Of a stretch of 30,594 bases of DNA, positions 15,404 through 20,266 are shown one piece after another. The notes beneath the pieces were generated by a model. It ran no database searches. It saw nothing but the letters and a program-made list of their open reading frames with translations, and was not told where the DNA came from. Position 1 is the stretch's first letter, and each line of letters starts with the position of its first letter. Position numbers and translations under genes: made by a program. This DNA is from BOKV01 sp041739465 (GTDB lineage: Bacteria; Pseudomonadota; Alphaproteobacteria; Rhizobiales; Rhizobiaceae), in contig JBGSNX010000001.1 in NCBI GenBank assembly GCA_041739465.1, positions 1-30,594 of the forward strand, written 5' to 3'.

Positions 15404-15841
15404 ATGGACGATACAACCTATGAAATGAACGGGCATGACACCGTGCTCGTAGAACTGGCCGCTGAAATCGTTTCTGCCTATGTCAGCAACAATTCGGTCT
15501 CCACAGTTGAGTTGCCAAAGCTGATCGTTGAAGTGCATGCGGCGCTGTCGCAAATAGGCGGACCTGTCGAAGAAGCCCCGGTTGAAAAGCAGAAACCAGC
15601 AGTCAACCCGAAGAAATCTGTCTTCAATGACTACATCATCTGCCTTGAAGACGGGAAGCATTTCAAGTCGCTGAAGCGCCACCTGCGTACCCATTACGAC
15701 CTTTCGCCGGAAGAATACCGCGAAAAGTGGGATCTGGCACCGGACTACCCAATGGTCGCGCCAAGCTATGCAGAGGCACGCTCCAATCTCGCCCGCAAGA
15801 TGGGCCTTGGCCGCAAGCGCGGTACAAGAATGTCTCGCTGA
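15404..15841 (+). CDS. mucR: MucR/Ros-family zinc-finger transcriptional regulator
   Basis: A 145-aa DNA-binding regulator. The N-terminal part (VELAAEIVSAYVSNN) is the oligomerisation region of MucR. The C-terminal prokaryotic zinc finger is YIICLEDGKHFKSLKRHLRT followed by HYDLSPEEYREKW. The finger has C-x2-D in place of the C-x2-C of Ros, a variant known among MucR proteins. In rhizobia and Brucella, MucR represses or silences AT-rich promoters, including exopolysaccharide, motility, GTA and its own genes. Self-control is plausible here because of the AT-rich leader. The ATG at 15404 follows a purine-rich AAAAAGAGAATGAA. The paralogue number in this genome is unknown. Confidence 0.92.
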   Translation: MDDTTYEMNGHDTVLVELAAEIVSAYVSNNSVSTVELPKLIVEVHAALSQIGGPVEEAPVEKQKPAVNPKKSVFNDYIICLEDGKHFKSLKRHLRTHYDLSPEEYREKWDLAPDYPMVAPSYAEARSNLARKMGLGRKRGTRMSR

Positions 15842-15849
15842 ACCCCACT

Positions 15850-16227
15850 TCAGTTTTTGACAAAGCCGGCGCTTGCGCCGGCTTTGTGCGTTTCAGGCAT
15901 TGGGACTTGAATCTGGGCATTCAATTCCTTGATCGCCTGATGCATTGCCAGGTGACGACTGAAATCGTATCCGGGATGCCCTGCCCTAGCCTTCTTGCGC
16001 TCCCGCCGCAGGGTATCGCGCAAACGTGCCATTGCTCTTTCCACAACAGCTTTGTCGTTGAATTCGGCATCGGCAAAAGCCATCACGCCGGTAAGTGCGG
16101 CGATGACCGCAGCAATTTCACCCCGCCGCAGTGGCTGGCTGAAGTGCCTTGCGGCAAAGGCTTTTGCATCACGCCGGATTGCCGCGCCAATTTCCCGAAC
16201 GGTCGCATTTGAAGAATTCTCGAACAT
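15850..16227 (-). CDS. Conserved hypothetical protein
   Basis: A 125-aa protein I do not recognise. It is basic, Ala/Arg-rich and probably helical, with VREIGAAIRRDAKAFAARHF near the start and RAMARLRDTLRRERKKARAG in the middle; there is no signal peptide or membrane segment. AGGCAGGTGATCG gives a good ribosome binding site before the ATG at 16227. Its last codons run through a strong inverted repeat (15861-15886), so the C-terminal KAGASAGFVKN may reflect a gene that reads into a terminator. Before the IS insertion it would have been divergent from the DnaA-C-like HTH gene now at 18580. Confidence 0.55.
   Translation of the reverse strand: MFENSSNATVREIGAAIRRDAKAFAARHFSQPLRRGEIAAVIAALTGVMAFADAEFNDKAVVERAMARLRDTLRRERKKARAGHPGYDFSRHLAMHQAIKELNAQIQVPMPETHKAGASAGFVKN
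15861..15886. terminator. Strong hairpin, likely mucR terminator
   Basis: CAAAGCCGGCGC and GCGCCGGCTTTG form a perfect 12-bp inverted repeat separated by TT, 20 nt after the mucR stop. There is no T-run on either side, so termination by a simple intrinsic mechanism is uncertain, but AAAGCCGGCGC-type hairpins are common gene ends in alphaproteobacteria. It also lies inside the end of the convergent gene. Confidence 0.5.
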
Positions 16228-16345
16228 CGATCACCTGCCTCCTGATGCTGCATGGTGGCAAGTTGACTGCCCAGGTGGATTGGTTGGCATCAGGTTTCAT
16301 TGCCTGAACCGGCCAAGGGATTGATTCTTCGATGAATTCTTTAGA

Positions 16346-16359
16346 AGGAAAATATTCCT
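16346..16359. promoter_or_regulatory. Operator-like palindrome AGGA-N6-TCCT, copy 1
   Basis: AGGAAAATATTCCT is a near-perfect palindrome. It matches AGGATCATATTCCT at 18549-18562 in 12 of 14 positions. The two copies would have been about 42 nt apart upstream of the HTH gene before the IS element entered, as expected for paired operators of one regulator. Confidence 0.4.
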
Positions 16360-16400
16360 TTCATTCAAGTTGTCCCCTGTTGCCTTGCAACGCTTGATAT

Positions 16401-16413
16401 AGGATCATATTCC
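16401..16413 (+). repeat. Direct repeat flanking the IS element, left copy
   Basis: AGGATCATATTCC occurs identically at 18549-18561, just outside the other end of the element. This is the expected mark of target-site duplication, though 13 bp is longer than the 8 bp usual for the IS1595 family. One extra C separates it from the left inverted repeat. Confidence 0.75.
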
Positions 16414-16414
16414 C

Positions 16415-16437
16415 AATTATATACGTGACAAAAGTGG
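16415..16437 (+). repeat. Left terminal inverted repeat of IS element
   Basis: AATTATATACGTGACAAAAG followed by TGG pairs with the reverse complement of 18526-18548, with only two mismatches. It marks the left end of the element. Confidence 0.8.
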
Positions 16438-16628
16438 ATGATTCGGGTAGCACAGCAGGCGACAGGCCGGCAGACGAGAAACACTTAATCGAAATCAATC
16501 AGGAAATGATTGATGCAGGTACGCGTGTATTCTGGGAGCACTTTAGTGAAAGGGTGCCAGTCACATTTGACCCTAAAATCTTCATATCTGAACTTTTCTC
16601 TGTGATGCGTATTCAACAATCTCATTAG
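16425..16628 (+). CDS. Small hypothetical protein (passenger ORF)
   Basis: A 67-aa acidic ORF starting with GTG inside the left inverted repeat. After a hydrophilic N-terminus it reads EINQEMIDAGTRVFWEHF and ends with FISELFSVMRIQQSH. This resembles short phage- and plasmid-type proteins of the 'EMIEAG ... AM' pattern that I recall from alphaproteobacteria, whose function is unknown. It overlaps the 3' end of the convergent HEPN-like gene by 47 nt. No clear ribosome binding site precedes the GTG; a second GTG at 16434 is possible. The protein-like sequence argues for a real gene, the position inside a repeat against it. Confidence 0.4.
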   Translation: MTKVDDSGSTAGDRPADEKHLIEINQEMIDAGTRVFWEHFSERVPVTFDPKIFISELFSVMRIQQSH

Positions 16629-17076
16629 TAATTTTGTAAACAGCCTCATATGTGTCGGTAATGTTAGCTACAAGTTTCTCCCCTTGCTCCGTGACGTTCT
16701 GACTATTTAGTCGGTGGTGCTTTGGAAAAGTTCGGTCAGCAGCGACCCCCTCAATTGGGCCGTAGCACCAAATTGTGTGTATAAATGCATTTCTCTCTCC
16801 TGAAATTTTGTTCACGTCAGAAATGACTTTTTGGTATCGTACGAAAATGTCGTGGCCTGGCTCGTCGCGAAATACGTAATTGACAATGGCGGTTAGAATA
16901 TCTCTTTGCCCTGCATCGGACTTTATCGAAAAGAAAATTGCTTGGGCCAATGCTTCGTCTATTTTAGATATTCTCATGAGCGCGCTGAATATGAATATTT
17001 GGGTACTGTTCATGGCCCAACTAATTTGACCTATAAGTTTCATATGCGAGGCGATTGGATCGGGTGGTTTAGCCAT
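16582..17076 (-). CDS. Putative HEPN-like protein, IS passenger
   Basis: A 164-aa, mostly helical protein carried by the IS element. It starts MAKPPDPIASHMKLIGQISW. It has a central FFSIKSDAGQRDILTAIV and then GERNAFIHTIWCYG, where R-N-x3-H fits the R-x4-6-H motif of HEPN ribonucleases. The surrounding layout (helix, RN..H, W) resembles HEPN-like proteins of toxin and defence systems. Whether it cleaves RNA is inference. The ATG shares the CATG palindrome with the start of the 56-aa gene on the opposite strand. An upstream in-frame extension (to 17208) is unlikely because it runs antisense through that gene. Base composition is poorer in GC than the chromosomal neighbours. Confidence 0.6.
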   Translation of the reverse strand: MAKPPDPIASHMKLIGQISWAMNSTQIFIFSALMRISKIDEALAQAIFFSIKSDAGQRDILTAIVNYVFRDEPGHDIFVRYQKVISDVNKISGERNAFIHTIWCYGPIEGVAADRTFPKHHRLNSQNVTEQGEKLVANITDTYEAVYKITNEIVEYASQRKVQI

Positions 17077-17245
17077 GTCAGACACCGATAAGAAAACAGA
17101 TGAAAACAAATTCAACGAGACGCTAAAGCGGATGCTAGACGCGCCGCCGAAGCCGCACGTTAAGAAACCATTAACCGAATCAGAACAAGAGATAAAACCG
17201 GGCGGCACTCCTGGAAAGAAACACCGCCCGGAACAAGAAGGCTAG
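17075..17245 (+). CDS. Small 56-aa passenger protein (LKRMLDAPPKPH motif)
   Basis: A 56-aa highly charged ORF: MSDTDKKTDENKFNETLKRM, then LDAPPKPHVKKPLTESEQE and a Gly/Lys-rich end. The F-N-x-T-L-K-R-M-L-x-x-P-P-K-P-H pattern is one I recall from short proteins next to mobile DNA in alphaproteobacteria; the function is unknown. It is likely disordered apart from one helix. It starts on the CATG where the divergent HEPN-like gene also starts, so the two starts overlap by two bases. Only GGGTGG about 10 nt upstream could serve as a ribosome binding site. Partnership with the HEPN-like protein, for example as an antidote, is speculation. Confidence 0.5.
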   Translation: MSDTDKKTDENKFNETLKRMLDAPPKPHVKKPLTESEQEIKPGGTPGKKHRPEQEG

Positions 17246-17255
17246 TTAAGCCACC

Positions 17256-17363
17256 TTATTTTTTGATGGTCTCAACGACGTGAGTTTTCGGGTTGTCTTT
17301 GGCGGTTTTAACCGTTGTAAACTGCCCGTTCTCAGCATTGCGACCAATTTTGGTCTTGGACAT
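17256..17363 (-). CDS. Small 35-aa passenger protein (GRNAENGQF motif)
   Basis: A 35-aa basic ORF: MSKTKIGRNAENGQFTTVKT, then AKDNPKTHVVETIKK. The pattern G-R-x-A-x-x-G-x-F-x-x-V-x-x-A-x-x-x-P-x-T-x-V-V-E recurs in many short bacterial proteins of unknown role. A perfect Shine-Dalgarno, GGAGGT, lies 7 nt before the ATG, strong evidence that it is translated. An 18-bp palindrome (17380-17397) lies directly upstream of that site. It is transcribed in the same direction as the transposase, 157 nt downstream of it, and converges on the 56-aa gene, leaving 10 nt between the stops. Confidence 0.6.
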   Translation of the reverse strand: MSKTKIGRNAENGQFTTVKTAKDNPKTHVVETIKK

Positions 17364-17379
17364 GCGTATCACCTCCTTT

Positions 17380-17397
17380 CCCGGGCAGCTGCCCGGG
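17380..17397 (-). promoter_or_regulatory. 18-bp perfect palindrome next to a Shine-Dalgarno
   Basis: CCCGGGCAGCTGCCCGGG is self-complementary over its whole length. In the minus-strand transcript it ends 3 nt before the GGAGGT of the 35-aa gene. A second small hairpin (AAGGC-TTT-GCCTT, 17402-17414) lies just upstream. It could be a terminator-like end of the transposase transcript, a translation control hairpin or a protein site. No T-run follows. Confidence 0.4.
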
Positions 17398-17520
17398 GCT
17401 AAAGGCTTTGCCTTGGGAAAAGAGGAATCACGCCAAAACCGCGCGGATTGTGCCCCGATTCACTCCTTCGAGTCGAATCTGGCTTTCTTTCGCATGTTGA
17501 TAATGCGCCTAGCCTTCTGT

Positions 17521-18489
17521 TTAGGCGTACGCGGCTTCACCAATCCGCCGATAGGTTAGGCGCTTGCCACCGATACGTGACAGCAGATCGTCATGGCGTT
17601 CGGTATCTGTAACCTTGAGCGCCGTGCGGCGGTTGAACCTAAAATCGAACTCGGCAAGATAACGATGCAAATGGGCTTCGCCACAATGCTGGTAAATGCC
17701 CTTCATGCCCTTTTTGAACACACCGAAAAAGCCTTCGATATTGTTGGTATGGACAATGCCGCGAACGTACTCCCCGGCAGAATGTTTGACTGCTTCATGT
17801 GAAGCGAACTCCTTGCCGGTTTCTGGATAAAGGCGGCTTTCGTCGGTGTACAGGATGGTATCTCGCGTCACGTTGCGAACCAGAATTTCGCGGACTGTTT
17901 GCTTGTCGGCGTGTTCAACATGGAATGAGCGAACCGAACCGCCACGCTCAACCAGCGAGACAACCGAACGCTTTCCGACTGACTTTTTCTTGAACTTGAA
18001 GGGGCGACCCTTGCGTTGTGGCGACACATAGCCGTCCTCACGCTTGCCGAAATAGGTTTCATCGGCTTCGACGGTCTTGCCGGAGCCGCCAAGTGGGCCG
18101 GACGATTTCACGTCCTCTTTCATGGCTTCGCGGATGCGATGCGTCATGAACCAAGCGGTCTTGTAGGTGACACCAAGCATACGGTGAAGCTGGTGCGAGG
18201 ACATGCCCTTCTTTGACGATGAAAGCAGGAACGTAGCAAGAAGCCACTTGTTAAGCGGTATCTTGGAGCGCTCAAACACGGTGCCAACGGTAACGGTGAA
18301 CTGGCCCTTGCATTCGTTGCAATAGTACAGGCCCGCACGGTGTGTGTGCTTCTTGCCTTCAACCAACGCAATCTTGTCCTGGTCGGCATTGCCGCAATGC
18401 GGGCAGAACGGCCCATGCGGCCAACGCTGCGCTTCAAGGTGAGCGCGGGCCGCGTCTTTGTCGGTGAAAATAAGGCTGTCTAACTTCAT
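17521..18489 (-). CDS. IS1595-family transposase (ISXO2-like)
   Basis: A 322-aa DDE-type transposase. The N-terminal zinc ribbon has CPHCG (residues about 29-33) and CNEC (about 57-60). A helical region follows with SSHQLHRMLGVTYKTAWFMT, typical of IS1595. The catalytic domain has D in VEADETYFG, D in LYTDESRLY, and NNIEGFFGVFKKG, where this family has N/E in the last catalytic position. The reading frame is complete and of usual length. GGAG lies 9 nt before the ATG. Its probable -35 (TTGACA) lies in the right inverted repeat of the element, so transcription starts from the end and runs toward the cargo. Confidence 0.95.
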   Translation of the reverse strand: MKLDSLIFTDKDAARAHLEAQRWPHGPFCPHCGNADQDKIALVEGKKHTHRAGLYYCNECKGQFTVTVGTVFERSKIPLNKWLLATFLLSSSKKGMSSHQLHRMLGVTYKTAWFMTHRIREAMKEDVKSSGPLGGSGKTVEADETYFGKREDGYVSPQRKGRPFKFKKKSVGKRSVVSLVERGGSVRSFHVEHADKQTVREILVRNVTRDTILYTDESRLYPETGKEFASHEAVKHSAGEYVRGIVHTNNIEGFFGVFKKGMKGIYQHCGEAHLHRYLAEFDFRFNRRTALKVTDTERHDDLLSRIGGKRLTYRRIGEAAYA

Positions 18490-18525
18490 GGCTGTAACTC
18501 CTTGAGGCCAAACTATGAAATCGCG

Positions 18526-18548
18526 CCGCTTTTGTCAAGTATATAATT
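18526..18548 (-). repeat. Right terminal inverted repeat of IS element
   Basis: Read on the minus strand this begins AATTATATACTTGACAAAAG and continues CGG. It matches the left repeat in 21 of 23 positions. It ends directly at the right copy of the 13-bp direct repeat. Confidence 0.8.
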
Positions 18549-18562
18549 AGGATCATATTCCT
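18549..18562. promoter_or_regulatory. Right direct repeat / operator-like palindrome copy 2
   Basis: AGGATCATATTCCT carries the right copy of the 13-bp repeat flanking the element (18549-18561). It has the AGGA-N6-TCCT shape also seen at 16346-16359. It lies 17 nt upstream of the HTH gene start codon, where a bound protein would block transcription or translation initiation. Confidence 0.5.
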
Positions 18563-18579
18563 ACAAGAAGGGTGCAGGC

Positions 18580-19008
18580 ATGACGCGTGGTTTTGGGGAA
18601 ATGGGGCTGGCATACCGGGCATGTGACAATGCATTGCACGAACCGTCAGCAGCTTGGATGCCGGAGGTGCCGTTGACCGGCGGCCGGGCACAATTGGCGG
18701 CAAGGTTTGTTGTCCGGCTTTTGGGAATGCTGGAAGGCGTTGGCGAAGAAGAGTTGTTGTCGCCCACCAGAGGGCCGGAAAGCACTGCCCGGTTGCGGCA
18801 GATCGCCATGTATCTGCTGCACACATCCCTGTCGGTTCCTTACGGTGAAGTTGCCCGTGCCTTTGGGCGAGACCGCACCACAGTCTCGCATGCCTGCCGT
18901 TTGGTCGAGGACCTGCGGGACGATCCGGCGGCTGACAGCATGGTTGAAAAACTGGAAGTCCTGCTTTCGATGGTTAGCCCTTTGTTTGCTCCGGTTCGTG
19001 GAGCATGA
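18580..19008 (+). CDS. DnaA-C-like helix-turn-helix protein
   Basis: A 142-aa protein whose C-terminal half resembles the DNA-binding domain IV of DnaA: RQIAMYLLHTSLSVPYGEVA, then FGRDRTTVSHACRLVEDLRDD at about residues 87-109. It lacks the AAA+ ATPase domain, so it can bind DNA but not act as an initiator. The pair with a DUF6456 gene is common in Hyphomicrobiales. An AAGGGTG site lies about 6 nt before the ATG. The IS element ends 31 nt upstream, so the native promoter has been separated and expression may now depend on the element. The stop overlaps the next start (ATGA). Confidence 0.85.
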   Translation: MTRGFGEMGLAYRACDNALHEPSAAWMPEVPLTGGRAQLAARFVVRLLGMLEGVGEEELLSPTRGPESTARLRQIAMYLLHTSLSVPYGEVARAFGRDRTTVSHACRLVEDLRDDPAADSMVEKLEVLLSMVSPLFAPVRGA

Positions 19009-19808
19009 CGATGGCAACAACAGAACTGAACCAGCGGGCTGCAACCATCCGCCTGTTGCGGTTGCTTGAGGCAAACGCCAACAATCAAACCCGCGAAGGC
19101 GATGACCTCCTGATAGTCCACAAGGGCGTGCAGCACCGGTTTGCCAGCCATTTGCTGCAACTTTGCCAATCGCAAGGCCTTGTCGAAATCAAGGGCATCG
19201 CGGTCTTGCTGCGCAGTGAGGGCAAGGCTTTCCTGCGGCGGGCATTGCACCCTGAAGCTGGCTATGCCGCGCAGCACGGTCCCATCGGGCTCAAGGAACT
19301 GGAGCCATCCGGCCCGCCAGTGCTGGAGAACCTGGGCGAGTCACCTTTGACGAGGCTTTTTTTGCGCAGAGACGCCAAAGGAAAGAGCTTCATCAGCGCA
19401 ACGGCCCTTGCAGCGGGCGAACGCTACCGTGCCGATTTTGAGAAGGCAGGATTGCAGCCCCGCGTTTCTGCAAACTGGGAAGCCAGCGTGGCCTCCCGCG
19501 GGCGCGGTGGCGGCGACAGCGGCATTTCCGATTTCGCCATGGATGCCCGCAAGCGTTTTGACCGGGCGCTGGGCCTGCTTGGCCGCGACCTTTCAGGTGT
19601 AACCACTGACGTTTGCTGCTTTCTCAAGGGCCTTGAAACCGTTGAACGCGAGCGTGGGTGGCCACCACGCTCAGCAAAGCTGATGCTGCGCACCGCGCTC
19701 GATTTGCTGGCGGTGCATTATGGCATCGCAGGCACCCAACCGTCTCGCGCGGGCATGCAGCACTGGGGAACAGCCGATTTCCGGCCCGGTCTTGGCAACC
19801 GCGCCTGA
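19005..19808 (+). CDS. DUF6456 domain protein
   Basis: A 267-aa cytoplasmic protein with a DUF6456-type C-terminal domain: SDFAMDARKRFDRALGLLGR, TDVCCFLKGLETVERERGW, and a closing LMLRTALDLLAVHYGI. The N-terminal part has a winged-helix-like look (RLLRLLEANANN ... LLQLCQSQGLVEIKG), consistent with DNA binding, though no function is assigned. Its ATG overlaps the HTH gene stop as ATGA, a sign of translational coupling, so both proteins are probably made together and may act together. It converges on the SufE gene, 8 nt between stops. Confidence 0.85.
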   Translation: MTMATTELNQRAATIRLLRLLEANANNQTREGDDLLIVHKGVQHRFASHLLQLCQSQGLVEIKGIAVLLRSEGKAFLRRALHPEAGYAAQHGPIGLKELEPSGPPVLENLGESPLTRLFLRRDAKGKSFISATALAAGERYRADFEKAGLQPRVSANWEASVASRGRGGGDSGISDFAMDARKRFDRALGLLGRDLSGVTTDVCCFLKGLETVERERGWPPRSAKLMLRTALDLLAVHYGIAGTQPSRAGMQHWGTADFRPGLGNRA

Positions 19809-19816
19809 CCTAGGGG

Positions 19817-20266
19817 TCAGTTCGACAGTGCCGCTCGCGCTTCGTTCTTGATGCGCATCACCATGGAGCGCAGCCCGTTGGAGCGCTGGGGGGTGATGTG
19901 TTCGGCAAGGCGCAGCTTTTCAAAGATTTCCGCCTCATTGGTCGCCGATATCTGTGAAGCATGCTTGCCGGAAAAAATCGCCAAAACCACTGCAACAAGG
20001 CCGCGAACGATGTGGGCGTCGGAATCGCCCTTGAACTCCAGCACGGGGTCGGAACCGCCCGATCCCCTGGAAACAATCCAGACCTGGCTGGCGCAACCTT
20101 GCACCTTGTTGCCAGCGGTGCGTTCGGCCTCGTTGAGCGGTTCAAGTGCCGCGCCAAGCTCGATCAGATAGCGGTAGCGGTCGTCCCAATCGTCAAGGAA
20201 ACTGAAATTGGCAACGATTTCTTCAACGTCCGGCAAGGCAGCCTGCTTTTGTGTGGCCAAACTCAA
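19817..20266 (-). CDS. sufE: SufE-family Fe-S assembly sulfur acceptor
   Basis: A 149-aa protein of the SufE family, which takes sulfur from the cysteine desulfurase SufS during Fe-S cluster assembly. The acceptor cysteine is C58 in QGCASQVW. Other family marks are FSFLDDWDDRYRYLIELG and the end region ITPQRSNGLRSMVMRI. The gene overlaps the end of the HerA-like gene at TTGA. TTG at 20266 gives the longest form; a second TTG at 20260 has AGGG at a better distance (8 nt). The remaining suf genes are not in the window, so this is an isolated, operon-external copy. Confidence 0.9.
   Translation of the reverse strand: MSLATQKQAALPDVEEIVANFSFLDDWDDRYRYLIELGAALEPLNEAERTAGNKVQGCASQVWIVSRGSGGSDPVLEFKGDSDAHIVRGLVAVVLAIFSGKHASQISATNEAEIFEKLRLAEHITPQRSNGLRSMVMRIKNEARAALSN

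Larger units (their letters stand above)
16415..18548 (-). mobile_element. IS1595-family insertion element with passenger genes
   Basis: An element of about 2.1 kb bounded by inverted repeats at 16415-16437 and 18526-18548 that agree in 21 of 23 positions (both begin AATTATATAC and contain TGACAAAAG). It is flanked by a 13-bp direct repeat. It carries an IS1595-type transposase near the right end and a cargo of small genes on the left. IS1595-family members with passenger genes are known. The cargo is visibly more AT-rich than the surrounding genes. Both repeats and the transposase frame are intact, so the element may still be active. The right repeat contains TTGACA facing inward, a probable -35 of the transposase promoter. 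It interrupts the promoter region of the HTH gene. Confidence 0.85.

Noticed and set aside
17440..17500. tRNA-like TTCGA-containing stretch downstream of the transposase gene
   Set aside because: Arms for an acceptor stem, D-loop and anticodon loop could not be assembled; only a T-loop-like fragment is present.
17460..17540. Basic 26-codon minus-strand ORF (VKPRTPKQKARR...) overlapping the transposase end
   Set aside because: Starts inside the transposase gene with GTG, has no clear ribosome binding site and is too short to judge by composition.
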